Source of the DNA: Wolfiporia cocos
Lineage: Eukaryota; Basidiomycota; Agaricomycetes; Polyporales; Phaeolaceae
Assembly: GCA_029448655.1 (NCBI GenBank)
Contig: JACCLO010000007.1
Coordinates: 2,232,001-2,296,000, forward strand
DNA length: 64,000 nt
Direction of reading: 5' to 3'
Shown here: one piece after another, positions 34,901 through 46,815 of the stretch
How the letters are laid out: every line of letters starts with the position of its first letter
Position numbering within the stretch: position 1 is the first letter of the stretch
Notes under the pieces: model-generated
Told to the model about the DNA's origin: nothing
Database searches by the model: none
What the model saw: the letters and a program-made list of their open reading frames with translations, nothing else
Translations under genes and position numbers: made by a program

Positions 34901-36012
34901 GCCTGGCCCATCCTCCGGAAAAACATCCAAGTCGAAGCTTGGTGGCATCTCACATGTTACTGGATGAGCAATTGCATATATATGTGTTCAGGTAAGCTAC
35001 TGCTGTCTCGTAATTGCAATCTACCCAGACAAACACACTGCTCCTGGCACACAGACTCGTCGTTTCCTATCAGAACAGGATTCATGGGGTCTATCTGATG
35101 GTGACTTTGAATATACTGAGTTCTTTTACAAGATTGTCAAGCTGTTCGAGGATGATCCGGAGGATGATTGGGCTGTAGAGACTCTTGAATGGTGGAATTA
35201 GTACATCTTCTCCAATGGTCATTACTATAGCTGATAACTTCCATACATTAGCTGGGTCTATGGTGCGAAGGAACCCTCTAGTGCTCCGCAAGTAAACAAT
35301 ACCGGCCCCACTCTTGCCGAGAAACTTGCTGAACAACGTCGTGCCCATCGCAATGCGCGCATTGCAACACCGCCTATGTGACATCCGCTGCAATATCAGC
35401 TTTGTACTATTTCTCTGACTTGAGCTATGTCGATGACTCCCTCTACATATGCTCTCCGCATTACTCTTCTATACTTGCAGCTTTCTCTTGCACCTCATTG
35501 CCGTCATACATTAAGTCCTGCTATCTGCTTGCTCACTATGCATTTTCCCCTGTTATTCACTCTCTAGGTTCATTTCTTGCGCATTCTTGCTGATTATATA
35601 TCGATGTATGTGGCCTTGCATATGCTTGATGCCTGCTTAAATCAATTTGTGTGTTTGCTCGACCATTGTATTGGTTGACTGATTGCTACGTTTAATACAT
35701 GCTGTCTGACGTATTTTATGGCCACTGGTAACAGATATGTGCATGTGTTTCATTTGTACCTAGCTACAATGCATACAATGTTCAAAGCATAATATATTCA
35801 CTCGCAATCATGCATGCATATATATGTCGAATTATATTCTAGCATGCATCATATATACACTGCAATACTTGCTAGCATTGGCAATGTCGTAGGAGCCTGA
35901 CGTGGGCATACAATGCACCGCAATACTTTTGATACCATTTAGTGCATGCAGAGAATACATGTACATGTATGTATATAAATTTCTATATATATAACCTGGG
36001 TTTTTGCTGATG
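31908..36012. mobile_element. TIR DNA transposon inserted in the PRM10-like gene
   Basis: 4105 bp bounded by inverted ends CATCAGCAAAAA (31908-31919) and TTTTTGCTGATG (36001-36012); with mismatches the match extends to about 20 bp (..CAGG.TA). It has a 2-bp duplication GA at 31906-31907 and 36013-36014. Taking out the insert and one GA restores the host reading frame exactly. Both subterminal regions are AT-rich with many TGCATATA/ATGCAT words, as in CACTA-type elements, but the TIR is not CACTA. The only gene seen is at 33781-35381, which is not an obvious transposase, so the element is probably non-autonomous. Superfamily uncertain. Confidence 0.85.
33781..35381 (+). CDS. Fungal protein of unknown function (DUF6698-like) carried by the transposon
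   Basis: Starts MLSRPQPH at 33781 with short GT-AG introns, for example 33918-33966, 34139 to about 34227, and GTACAT..TTAG at about 35201-35250. Exons read: an acidic N-terminus (DHENEDPLEDYESFKRFLS); TEDVSALKDRGISF; GRGWHHHVTARLLCPR; GDWPTFLYDEDTPYNPD; GLCRGYIIQRAFRCIFTGP; DGDFEYTEFFYKIVKLF; WAVETLEWWNYWVYGA; and a basic end stopping at 35381. This resembles the large fungal family expanded in Agaricomycetes that I associate with DUF6698; the name is from memory. It looks intact over its exons. Its position inside the TIRs makes it cargo, or an accessory protein, of the transposon. Function unknown. Confidence 0.65.
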
Positions 36013-37404
36013 GACCAGCTGCCAGAACTTGTACAGCTGCGGCTTGCACATCAGGTCGTCAAGCGCGATGCTCGCGTCCTTGACCGAGATGTCGTCGTGG
36101 ATGACCTTCCAGTAGAGCGCGTACGCGTCCTGCGGCTTACCGATGTCTCGCGCGGAGCCCCGGCGGATGAACTTGATGTGGGACGTGCTCGTCGTCGCAT
36201 CTTCGAACGAGATGAGCATCACGTCCGGGAGGTACGTGCACGAGAGCGGGATGTCGAGCAGGTGCCTTGCCCGTCGCCTGTATCTGCGCCTGCAGCCGGT
36301 ACGTCCTCGTCGCGCGCGCGAGCTTGAGGATGAACTCCTGCCGCTGCACGATCTCCGCTACATGGGGCGTAATCTGCGCCGCGCACTCCGTCAGCCCCCG
36401 CACAAAAAGCACACGCAGCACGCACGTAGATCTCGGCCTTCTTGAGCTCCTTCTTCCGCCGCTCGCGCTCCTCCGCCCGCTTGATGCGCTCCTTCTCGCG
36501 CTCGAGCCACTCGTCGTCGCTCGTCGCGGGCGTGCCGCGCGTGCTCGGCGTCCCCGCGCGGCTCCACCCGCGCTTCGGCAGGTCGCGCAGCACGCCCGTT
36601 CACTTGGCGCCCCCGCTCTTGGTGCTCTGCGGCGAGTCGTCCTCCTCCTCCGTGATGAAGTTCATCGGCAGCGACGACGTGCGCAGGTGCGACGGGTGCC
36701 CGGGCTCGTCAAGGTGCATGCCCAGCTCGGGCTCCGCGACGGTCTCCTTCGTCTGCGGGAGGTTGCTCTCGAGCGAGTACCTGCGCCCGCATCAGCGTCA
36801 GCGCCGCCTGTCCACACGTCAGCATGCACATTCACTGCGAGAGATGGTACCCGGGCCGCTTCACGCTCGGCGCGAGCGTCGAGTGCTGCGGCGGCGCCGC
36901 GCCCGCGATGTTGCCCGTGCTCGCGATCAGCGGGCCAAACACGCCCGCGGCGTTCCGCGTCTGCGGCGGCCTTGAGTCGCCCCACGGCTTCGGGATGCTG
37001 ATCTTTGGGAGCGTGAGCGACACCGCGGACCTATTCGCGGAGCCTGCCCAGCGCGGGCGCTCGCCCTCCGCCGCCTTCGCGCGCCGGCGCTCCTCCTTCT
37101 CGCGCGCGCGCCGCTCCGCCTTCTCGCGCTTGAGATCGCGCTCTGTCGGCGGGAGCAGAACGTCCGTCGTTGCCGTCGACTCCGTCGTGACCGTGCGCGT
37201 TGCGGGGAAGTACGAGCCGCCCCCGCCGTCGAAGCTGCTCCGCGTGCTCGTCAGCGCGAGCGTGTGGCTCGACACGTCCGCCGCGTCGTACAGCTGCAGC
37301 AACACGCTCAGCACACCGCCCCCGCGCGGCTGCACAAGCGCATACGAGCGCGCCGCGCCGCGCTCCACGTCGTCCGCCTCGCGTTTGTGCTGGTCTGTTT
37401 CCAT
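36013..37404 (-). pseudogene. PRM10/ThrE-like membrane protein, 5' half
   Basis: Minus-strand homologue of the N-terminal half. Near the start are KREADDVERGAARSY and QPRGGGVLSVLLQLY (from 37404), then a Lys/Arg/Glu-rich stretch, GVFGPLIASTGNIAG, LAPSVKRPGYHLS, a charged region, EIVQRQEFILKLARA, RLQAQIQATGK, and MLISFEDATTSTSHIKFIRR to FWQLV at the transposon. A frameshift near 36270 is needed to go from IQATGK to the MLISFEDA part, and the usual residues between KLARA and RLQAQ are shortened. The damage besides the transposon suggests an already decaying copy. The true start could be slightly upstream. Confidence 0.75.
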
Positions 37405-37506
37405 AGCACCTTTGTCGCGTGTGCGAGCGCCGCCTCCCGCCTCTGCGGTTGTTCTGTCCCGTTATCGGCCAGTCTCTTCGTCTTTGACACCTTCTATCCG
37501 ACTCTC

Positions 37507-38075
37507 GTCCCCCCTTTCTGCATCCCCCATGCGTCTACGACGCGCTCGCGCCCCGCGTCGTCGCTGCTGCTCTCGAAGCCGTTCAAATGTCTGAAGGCGA
37601 ACTGCAATAAGTTGTATAAGCACGCGAACGGGCTCACGTACTACATGACGCACGGGAGCTGCAACTTTGCGCTGCCGAAGGACCTCGAGCAACTCCAGGC
37701 GCTGCTCACGCAGACGCGCGGCGGGCAGGATGCGGACGATCAACGACGCGAAGATGCGCGAGGTCGAGCGCGAGACGGAGCGCAGGCTTCGCCCGTACGT
37801 GTGCGGCGTCGGCGAGTGCGAGCAGCGATACAAGAATATGAACGGGTCCAGTTAAGTTCAGCTCAAACGTCGAGTAGGATGATGCTGACGCAGCCGCAGG
37901 GTACCACTACCAGCACTCGGGCGACCACGGCGGGATCGGACTCGCGCTGCTCGCAACCCATCTCATTGTCTCGAAGGCATGCCGGCTCGCAGACATTCGT
38001 GTTTCCGCAAGCTGCGGCCGCGAACACGAATCGTGCCGCGTCGACCGCACCCGTTGTCGCGTGGCGGCGTGTGGT
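37507..38075 (+). pseudogene. SFP1-like C2H2 zinc-finger remnant
   Basis: The plus strand encodes a fragment like the DNA-binding part of fungal SFP1 regulators: LSKPFKCLKANCNKLYKHANGL, then THGSCNF and DLEQLQALL (37570-37720). After an apparent frameshift near 37730 follow REVERETERRLRPYVCGVG and QRYKNMNG (to 37853), a short intron (about 37856-37900), and YHYQHSGDHGGIGLALL. In the first finger YYMTHGSC follows the usual order of the family. The N-terminal part of the protein is not found. It is arranged head to head with the PRM10-like pseudogene. Truncation plus frameshift argue for a pseudogene or captured fragment. Confidence 0.6.
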
Positions 38076-40372
38076 CATGGATGAGCACAACGACGTGTTT
38101 ATGAACGGGACGTACCGCCACAACGTGCAATGCAGAAAACAGCGTGGTCTGAGGCGGCAACATGGCGCTTCCGCGTTCCAGGTATGTCATCCCTCCTGTC
38201 TTGTTAGCATCGAGTCCTTCCTGACTCGTCGTGCGCAGCTCCTTCACTTCGTACGCGTCGGTGCGCGCGTACGCGGGGCGGCCCCTTGGCTGACATCTCT
38301 CCCCGCGCATGTTCCAATTCCTGCTCCGTGCTCTCGTTGCGAGGTGGACAGGACCGCCACCGACTGCGACCGACCATCCGATGTTGACGGTCCGTTGAAG
38401 GCTCTTCCTGCCCGCGGTCGACGTGAGCATTCGTTCACACGTCGTCGGGGGTGCAACGCTCCTTAAGCCCCATTCCACGCGTACGTCACACTGGAAGGTA
38501 CGCGCTCACATTCGACCGATGCTCACTTCGGGCAATGCAGCAGGCGACACTCGCTCTCGCCGCCCAGTGCACGGTCGCGTCGCGGCGCCATCTTCTGTCA
38601 TGTACCGCGCGCGACGCTGCAACGCAGACCACCCTACACCTCAGCTCTACACGCCCGCGCATCCAGCGAAAAGAGGAGGTCCATGGGCCGTGCACCCTCT
38701 AACCGGGCAACGCTCGCACTCGCCCGCATCGACGACGCGCCGCAAGAGTTGTACGTTGGGCTGGTCAACATTTCGATGCATCGAGCTCATACTTCGTCGA
38801 CCGCCGCACAGCTCCTGACCGTCGCTCGAGGCCAGCACCGATCCGTGCATCGTGAGCGGGTTTATCATATGAATTTCATTGATGACTCGAGTACATACAT
38901 GCATCGTTTAGTTAAAACGACGTTCAGATTCCATCCACCGTTCGTCGCGGGCATTCGAGGGCATGTGGCGCTTCGCGCACACCCCGCCGGGAGCGTGACA
39001 TGCCCTAGGCTTCATGCCACGATACCGCGGCGCGATGAGAGGGACACTCACCGTAGAGCGAGAGTTGTGTTCTCCCGTGTCGGTACGTGTCGGACGCGCG
39101 GTACTTGACGTGCGTCCTTCCGTGTGCACCGTCGATAGTTTGCTGGCGCTGACTCGTCGAGAGTAGGCGTAGGCTTCCTTGCGGATGGCATGCTTGCGCG
39201 CGCATGCCTCGTCGTTCCTCGCTGCCGTTCAGGGCTTTCCCTTAACCTCACCTGCTCCCCATGCGAGAGCACGAGCGGTGTGTCCAGATCCGCACGCGGC
39301 ATGTCGTCCATCGAGACGTGGAGGGTGCGCGCACGCTCGCCCGCGCCTGCGTACGGGGCTCTAGGTGCGTCGAGCGCTGTCCGTCTCGCCGCCGTCCATT
39401 CTTGCTGACTGAGCGAGCACAGCGCCGCCGCCGTAGTGCGCGTGCGCAATGACCCAGCGTGGGCCTACCTTTGCTCGCTGTGAGCTGCCATATCGGCGCG
39501 CTCCTCGCCTTGTCGACGCTCTCGCTGCCCCTCTGCGCACTGTCCGCTTCTGGCATCCTCCCCGTTTTCTAGCAGCTCTCCCCGAATCTCGACCTCCCCT
39601 CCTCTTCTCCTGGCGGCCGCCCGCGAGCGAACATCTGCGTCGCCATGCCCACTCAGGCTGTTCACGCAATGCGCCCACGGCTGACCCTCGGTCTGTCATC
39701 ACCGTACATGCACGCACTCACCTTCACTCACTCTGCATCTCCGTGTCCTCCAGAACGACTCACATTTCCTTCGCGCCCTCTTCGATGACGGGCGCGCCCC
39801 GTTATCGGCACGAAATTTGCCCCGTCACTCTGCGTCTCCTGCCTCATACCGTCTCCTCTCCGCATGCTCCCCCAGCTCGTCAGCCGACGACGCGGGAAAC
39901 GGCGGGAGACCCAGGCAAGTGGTCGCGAGCCCGCCAAGAGGGCTCTGAGGCGGTGTGGCGGTGTGCCTGAGGCGGCAGCTCGTGAGCGAGATGGTACGCG
40001 GTGGGCGCGCTCACCGTGATCGTCATCGGGTGGATGGATGCGGCCTTGCGGCAGGGGCGCACGGTGGTTAGGGGTGGGAATGCGGGGTGCATCTGGCGGC
40101 TGGACGGCGAGGAAGGGCGGAGCGAACGTCGTGTGCTGTTTGGCGGGAACAGGCGATCGGACTCCCGTACGGTACCCATGTAGATGCAGATTGTCGACAT
40201 TCGTACGTGTGCCGTCACGATTGATCTGTGCGCTGGGAGTGGGGATACGAGATGGTCAGAAACACGGCCAATGAGAAGTGAAGGCCGCTAGAGAGGGGCA
40301 TGGAGTGGGTGCAAGGAGAATGAAGCCTCCTTGTCCCTCTCTACTCTGTCTCTATACTCTCCAAACCTCTCC
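38076..40372. other. GC-rich stretch, no gene recognised
   Basis: High GC gives long open frames on both strands (for example 39449-39970 plus, 39361-39717 minus), but none shows a recognisable domain or a clear exon pattern. A short segment near 38080-38180 (MDEHNDVF, NGTYRHNVQC, RRQHG) reads like a real exon start but was not identified. Confidence 0.35.
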
Positions 40373-42357
40373 CTATCTTACGAACGTATCGCTGGAGTCT
40401 TGCGTGGATCTCGCCGCACAAGCCGGGGATCGCCCAGATGCGCGGCTCGCGAGGCGAGAGCCAGCGCAAGGGAAAGACGCACCCTTGTAGATCCGCTCCC
40501 AATGGCGCATGCACGAGTATCCATGGTAGTCTGTACCGTGCGCAATGATCAGCACGGCTGGGGAAAAGGGGAGGAGGGGGAGTGCTCAGCGAAGCTGCGC
40601 CACCCGCGGCACGTACACTGCTTCTTCTTAATCAAGCCGGGGCCGTGCGAGCAGTGCGTGAACGGGTTATGCTCGTACCCGATCTCGTGGATCTGGTCCT
40701 CGCGCAGGAACAGCGACGCGGCAATGCTGTGCACGGGCGCGTCGCCCCACCGCTGTGCGTGCGTCAGCGGCTATATCCGAGTCGGGGGAATACGCGACGG
40801 ACCTCGTAGTAGAAACCGCCCTTTGAGTCGAGGTAGTCAAAGTACTGCGAGTACGCCTCGCTGCGCCAGAAGTCCATATTCGCGATTTCGAAGTTGCTCC
40901 AGACTGCCGCGCGCCGTTAGCTCCCGACGGTCATGTGCAGGGCGGCAGAATAGGAGCAGACGCACAGTGGCAGAGGTTGTACGTGTTCCCGCCGTCCTCG
41001 GAGAGGTAGCCCATCGAATTGTTCGGCGCGACGAAGTGCGGGTTCTCCTCGATGAAATCTGCCGTCGTAGATATCCATAAGGCATGACGTTGGAATGCGA
41101 GGAGAATGTGCGAGCTTACCCTTGGTGGTCTGCCAGAGCGTCTTGATAGTTTTCTCGAACTCGAGGAGGGTGATGGTAAATCCTGATGGCACAACGGTCG
41201 ATCAGCACAAAGCCTACGTGCGACAATCATGAGGGAATACAAACGCACCGTACATCTTATCATTTTGCTCCATGAATAGGAATGGATCCTCATCTATGAC
41301 GCAGTGGAAGTGCACATCTGGTCTGAAGTTCGGCTCAGCTCCAACTGGGATGAATCATGTGGAACTGGAACTTACTCCACGCGCCAATACCACTTGTACT
41401 TTTGCAAGAGCGGATGGCGGTAGAAGAACTGTGAACTCCGATGAGACCTAGCGACAGTAGTGGGGAAGCCGACTTACGCCCGAGTTGAAGCGGCACATAT
41501 TACGGTAGCTGGGATATGGAGGTATTACGTCAAAGTGTGGTCTGCCTGTCATTCACGATATAACGTACGATACGCTGCCTTGAACGCGGCGGCGTCAATA
41601 ATTTTCCTGTTACATAAGAACCGATGACATACCTCCATAAATGATGTTCTGCGCTACCATGTCGTCCCGACTGGCAGAAGCCTTCTCTTCATCAATCCAG
41701 TCTGGTTGGTACCAATGGGCGGGCGGGATCATAGCAAAGGTGACCGGGCCCGAGACAATAGCGCTCATCTTCCTGCGGTGGATCGATGAAATGTCAGCAC
41801 GCACGTTCTCGGCGAGGTCACTCCGGGTCATGAGTAAAAATGGCACACGCACTCCTTGAACTCCGCAGAGAACGGCACGTTGTTGAGGAAGAGCCACGGG
41901 TACCCAAACTGCTTATTGAACTTCTCCTCGAGCTCGCGCACGCTCTGCATCGCCTTTTCGAGCTCACTGTTGCGTGCGAGCATGAGCAGCGTCGCGTTCG
42001 CGCGCCGCGTGCCGTTGCCGTACTCTCCAGTGTGGCCCGCGCCGCTGCTGTCTCCCTTCACAAGCGACGCGACGTTCTCCATGATGTGTGGCATGTTAGC
42101 GAAGCTCCCGTTCGTGTCCACGGCGTTGATGGAGATGTCTGAATGCATGTCCGATAGGAAATTTGAGCCGCTTTAGTTCGTGTACGAGAATGTAAAGATA
42201 GAGTACAGTGCGATCTGTCCGTTCGAGTAGATGGGTCGACTGGAGAACAGGGTTTATAGAAGCGACTCACGAAGCTGAGCACAAACAGCAGGATGGCGCG
42301 GGTGGTCCTGTTGAGCTGTACCGCTCGCAGGCGCGAAGTAATCGCTGGAAGAGACAT
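40373..42357 (-). CDS. Alpha-1,2-mannosyltransferase, GT15 (KRE2/MNT1 family)
   Basis: A type II Golgi membrane protein of the family that adds alpha-1,2 mannose to glycoproteins. Start MSLPAITSR at 42357, with a signal-anchor helix (RAILLFVLSF) before the first intron at about 42270. Then RANATLLMLARNSEL, EKFNKQFGYPWLFLNN, HWYQPDWIDEEKASASR, YRNMCRFNSG, WYWRVE/PDVHFHC (the conserved EPDV region), SEDGGNTYNLCHFWSNFE, GGFYYE, MHSIAASLFL, EIGYEHNPFTHC and DYHGYSCMRHW. Introns have proper sites; for example the one after NLCH (GTGCGT..GGCAG) restores H-F-W-S-N. No frameshift was found. The C-terminal end (40373) is the first in-frame stop and could be refined. This is the clearest intact host gene in the window. 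Confidence 0.88.
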
Positions 42358-43107
42358 TCCTGGATAGGATATAGGTGGGATAATATTCAAGGGAGGTGGG
42401 GGAAAGTCCGTGGTGATAATGAAGGTATCGGAAGATGCGTGAGGGCCCTGCCCACTTCTCACACGTAGACTGCGGCTTGAAACAGTTCCGCGCGTGAAGT
42501 CAAATATGTGTTACCTGTCGCAGGCACCGCCCACAGCGAACGCAGGCACTGTGAGACTCGAGAAGAAAATGAAGGGAGCAGTGCTCACCAGTATACGCCG
42601 TGAGCAGAAAAGTAGTCGAGTTGGCATGGTAAGACGCTATATACTGGCTGCGGAGCCAGAGCCACTTGCACATTTGGCGCTGCGCATGACTGCGCACTGC
42701 GCAGGTCGGCTGCACAAATCAAGATTCGCCCCACCGGCTGTCCCCGACCATTGATCGAGCGGCCCGGACATTGAATTTTCGACGTGAGCGTAGTGGCTGC
42801 CTGCCAACATCGCCGTAGGATTATCTTCGAGCTTGCAACACAGGGTGCAATATGCATGAATGATATTATCAAGAAATAAGCACCCGGAGTAGATCTCGAT
42901 GCATTTTGATGTAGCTCATTTCGACACGAGTCGATCAGCAAGCATGTGGCTTGGCATGTGAGCCTTTCGGTCTGCACCCACAACTCCGGCACTGGTCACC
43001 GTTTCTGCCCCCCTCGCAGCGGTTCCGCCACCCCCGGTTTTTGGTTCACATCCACCGCACACTGTATCCAGCGGGGCTGACCGCAAGCACAGCGTGCCTT
43101 AGTCACC
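42358..43107. other. Intergenic between divergent GT15 and EMI1-like genes
   Basis: Likely holds the promoters of both neighbours. No other gene seen. Confidence 0.5.
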
Positions 43108-43616
43108 ATGTCCACGACCACCTTCGAGACCGCGATAAAACAAGAGGAGGAATACCTGCGTGCGGTCCACCCGGCCCCCGAGGATATTCCCGGGTGCATG
43201 AAGCTGTTCGACGACTTCCTCTCGTGCAATAGTGAGCGAGATGACGCAGCTGGCCTTGTGACGCCCCACGCTGACCATGCGATAGTCCTAGGACCGCAGC
43301 TCAAGTCTCTCTATCGCTATGGCCATATCTCGAAGTGCGGCCCGAAGCTCGATGACTTCAAATTCTGCATGAGTATCAAATCGCTGCACCCGGAGGAGAA
43401 ACGAGACGCGTGGATTAGGCGGAGAGCGGAGTGGTGGGCGCATCGGCGACTTGGCAAGAGCAGTGAGGACGTGTGGGATATCAGAACGTGAGCAGGTCGA
43501 CGTCTTCTGTACCTAATGGCCCTCTGACGTAGATTGACTGTCTCAGCGAGCCATTGAGAGATTTTCCACCAGCGCGAACCGCACCTATTCTCGGAGATAG
43601 TGCCACAATTGATTGA
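43108..43616 (+). CDS. EMI1-like protein (DUF3128 family)
   Basis: Small fungal protein related to yeast early meiotic induction protein 1, a Cys-motif family linked to mitochondria. Exon 1 is MSTTTFETAIKQEEE to FLSCN, followed by a ~62-bp intron (GTGAGC..TCCTAG). Exon 2 is PQLKSLYRYGHISKCGPK, FKFCMSIKSLHPEEKR and WIRRRAEWWAHRR to DVWDIR. A second intron (GTGAGC..TCTCAG) leads to TEPLRDFPPARTAP and TGA at 43614-43616. The cysteines in FLSCN, SKCG and KFC fit the family. Spliced length is about 130 residues, as expected. It looks intact. Confidence 0.85.
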
Positions 43617-44126
43617 TGTCATGCTTGGAAGCTCTCCAGCATACGGTGTGATTCTCGTCGTCCGGCAAGGTTACCCAGTGGCCAAGGTGAGCCGTCCCTC
43701 GGAATATATACTATAGTCATTGTAACCATATTGTATGGATCGCCGACTGAAGTTCATAGTGAGTACTCAGTGCGTGTGACAGTGGAGCATGCCGTACATT
43801 GGTCCTGAAGCTGGAAGATCAACTTCGGCGACACACAGCGTGACTCTGTAAATCGAAAGAATGCCTAGTGATTAGGGATAGCATCCTGCGGATGACGATG
43901 GCTTACATGAGCAGATATAACGGCTTCGAAGTCCCGAAATTTTCGCTTCACTACATCATTGGGTCAGTTCTACGTATATATGAACGCAGGACCAGATATC
44001 GATTCTTTAGTTGTATCATGATTATAGGGTTCATCCGATCGCTAGCGAAGCTATGGAAAGTCGACCGGGCAATCTCCATGTTTGTGAAGTCGGCTGATCC
44101 AGCCAACAAGCTGCTTTTGCCTCCCC
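43617..44126 (+). other. Possible exons of an unidentified gene
   Basis: Frames such as AYGVILVVRQGYPVAK (43640-43690) and MTMAYMSRYNGFEVPKFSLHY (43890-43960), each followed by GT-AG-like sites, suggest a gene or gene remnant. I do not recognise it. Confidence 0.3.
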
Positions 44127-45738
44127 AGTGAAAGTACCTTGTATCAGGTCTTATCAGTAGCTACCCGATATGATCTGATACTAAAGTTGGACTCTTCATA
44201 GAATGCGCTATTTTTTAAGGTGCCCGGCAGTATACTAGAAGCTGCTGTGATGTACCAAACACTAGTAGGATAGCATTCCAATATACTACTAGTTATCAGA
44301 AGATACCAGACGGCCCTGTCTGAAAATGTAGCGACTATCCCAAGATACTCGGTCATACCAGAATGCAGAGGCTCGCTCAATCAGGGCATGCTCATACATA
44401 TCGGGCTCCATTCTTTGAATCGCTTCAATTTATCAACAGCTACCAGAAAATACCGAAATACACCGAAACCATCCACATCCACATTTTGCGTCGTACCAGA
44501 AAATAAACGAACCTATCAGCAGAGACTCTAAGCATGCACCAGAAAATTTGTGAATCCAACAGGGTGATCGTATGTGTGTATCAGGATCTACTGAAATAAA
44601 TTGCTCTAGTAAGCATGTGACTCAACCAAAAAAGGGCAGATTACTTCTTCTTTCTCTTCAGAGCAAGTCAATATAGCTTCACGAACCAAGTAGAGTGGGA
44701 AAAAACTATACCAGCTCCTTCTCCATGTCTTTGTATTGCTATGAGAGGTTGAGTATGCGACGAGGAGCTATGAAGAATATATTCTCACCTGAAGCACTGT
44801 CACGGGCAAAAGCTTTCCCTAACGACAATGAGTCCGATCCGGTTCCCCGGGTCCCCAAGCCCAGCGAGGCCCGGATCATACCATGGAAGGAGCCAGACAA
44901 CGTCTAGATAACGACACAAGGCCCGGTTCCCACATGGCCACGATGACCGCTACGTATTTGATATATTACTACGCTTCTATGTTTCAGAGTCTGGCTTAGA
45001 CCCCTATCCTAGTCTCGCACCAGACTCCCTAGTTACCCTATATGGTCATTATAGTACAAGCATGTACAAACAGCCTGATAGTATAATAGCAGGCCTCGTT
45101 CAGCTGGTAACCCCAGTCTGAACTTGGCGTTCATCCACTTCGCTCCCCTCAGTTCGCTCTAAGGTTTTAGTGGCCTTGTCAAGCACCTCTTTCGATAAAG
45201 TGTGAATGTACCTTCAAGATTCTTGCTGTGCCACTCCTTCCCATACAGATTCCTGAGAGGCATCAGGAAAATTATTTTGTGGCATACTTAGCAGTTATAG
45301 CCTTCCTAGGTCTGTAGCAGTGACCCCGTGAAGCCTTGGTAGCAGCCACAGTTGTCGGGGCAGTTGAGGAATCAGAGGTGCTGGGCACTGGCATATCCGT
45401 TGAGGTTGCATTGTTCGTAGCCTCCGATTCTTAAATTGGGTCTTTGTCGCCTACATTGTGGACGATGTCAGAAAAATTGCCATGGTATAAACAGACATGT
45501 ACCTGGTTCAGTTTGTGTGACAATGAGGGAACCTGTAAATAGAAATGCTCAAAATATTGTAAAGCTGAAGAGGAAAAAATGACTCACCCGCATTGTCTTT
45601 GTTAGCTGTGGTGGATGTGTCCATTCTCGAATGCATTGTGGCACCTCTTTGAGGCCAACTCCTACTCATCATGGTTAGTGAAGAACAGGAAAGAAAGAAA
45701 AACATATAGAGCTGATATGATTACAAGCATGGCATGGT
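44127..45738. other. Repeat-rich intergenic stretch
   Basis: 44127-44260 is a diverged copy of the TATCAG-rich repeat seen at 14978-15115. A sequence at about 44982-45175 (ACATGTACAAACAG, CAGTCTGAACTTGGC) resembles a decayed LTR of the F group. Minus-strand sequence from about 45,140 to 45,743 may continue the hypothetical protein at 60,022-60,906. Confidence 0.4.
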
Positions 45739-45743
45739 GTTTG

Positions 45744-46109
45744 TGTCACAAGCCGATTTTCTCCAACTTGCTTGCGACTAGGAACAACCCTTATCTAAGC
45801 GCCCGCCTATGCGTCACGTGCAAGGACCCCGAACACCCCACACGTGCCTACACAGACCCCGGACACCCTTGATGTGGCTCTACACCTACGATAGGGTTTA
45901 CCATACTCTAAACGGTCTATCAGCTTACGTAATACTGTATAGTAGCCAAACATGTACAAACAGCCTACGAGCATATATACCAGCCAGACGAGCAGGGAGC
46001 ACCCCAGACTCGTCTTGGCCTTTGTTGCCTTGAGTAGCCTCAGACTAGGAATACGCTTTCACGCGAGTAATATTCCCCTGAGTAGTTGCTTGAGAATACG
46101 CTTGTGTCA
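45744..46109 (+). repeat. Element F 5' LTR
   Basis: TGTCACAAGCCG..TTGTGTCA. ATATATA box at 45973-45979 and predicted start of transcription at AGACTCGTCTT (46006), giving U3 of about 262 bp and R-U5 of about 104 bp. Confidence 0.9.
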
Positions 46110-46815
46110 TAAGACGAGTCTCCACCCCGTTCTGAGTTCATTCCAGAACAACCCCGGCGCACTAGGGGCAAAGTGCACTGTTTCATCGCCCTCGAATTGA
46201 CTTCGGTCGATTCGGGTGTATAAACTTTTACCCTCCCGTATCCCAGGGACAAGGGACTGGGTTCTGGGGGTATACACTTGTGAACAGCGTGTAGGGGACC
46301 TCTCCTACCGTTGCTTCTAAGCTACTGGGCCACCGTCGTGCAACGCGGCGTAAAGGCTTTGGGTTTCATCCCCACCGTAGTAGTTGTGCACCCGACGCGA
46401 AATAATCAAAGGCGTTAAGGGGCCCTACGGCAGATTACAGAGGCACTGGGCACCTATATACGCGCATTACCGCGCCGACTATACGGGCATTACCGCCCCC
46501 CGATTACTATACAACCCAGCGCCCTACAAGGCGGCTGAAGGAGCGCGACACAGCTCACACTATACGGCCACTTGGCCCAAATACGATAGTTTTTAGACCC
46601 TCCATCACAAGGGTTTAGATCCCGTGCCCCCGGTATCCCGAATTAGCTTCGGGGCTGGACGAGGTTTCGGAGGCAGGAATTTCTAGCCGGCTTTGGGAAG
46701 AAAACCCCTTAGCGTTTCTTGGCACATCTCCGAAAAGAGGTGGTTCCTGAATAGAGTGGACATCGACTGTTCATAGTTACCACCCCGATCGCAGCTATAG
46801 GCTGATCCACAGTGG
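46110..46815 (+). other. Element F leader, split by copy E
   Basis: The leader continues at 52896-52958 after copy E and one AGTGG duplication. It has no long ORF. Hairpin-like and GC-rich tracts (for example CACCCGACGCG near 46388) may serve packaging, which is only a guess. Confidence 0.5.
46111..46121 (+). promoter_or_regulatory. Element F self-priming primer binding site
   Basis: AAGACGAGTCT lies one T after the LTR and is the perfect complement of AGACTCGTCTT at 46006-46016, about 30 bp after the TATA box. This fits Tf1/sushi-like self-priming; no tRNA-type TGG start is present. Confidence 0.8.

Noticed and set aside
39361..39970. Long ORFs on both strands of the GC-rich stretch
   Set aside because: Equal openness of opposite frames, Arg/Ala/Ser bias and no domains point to base composition, not coding.
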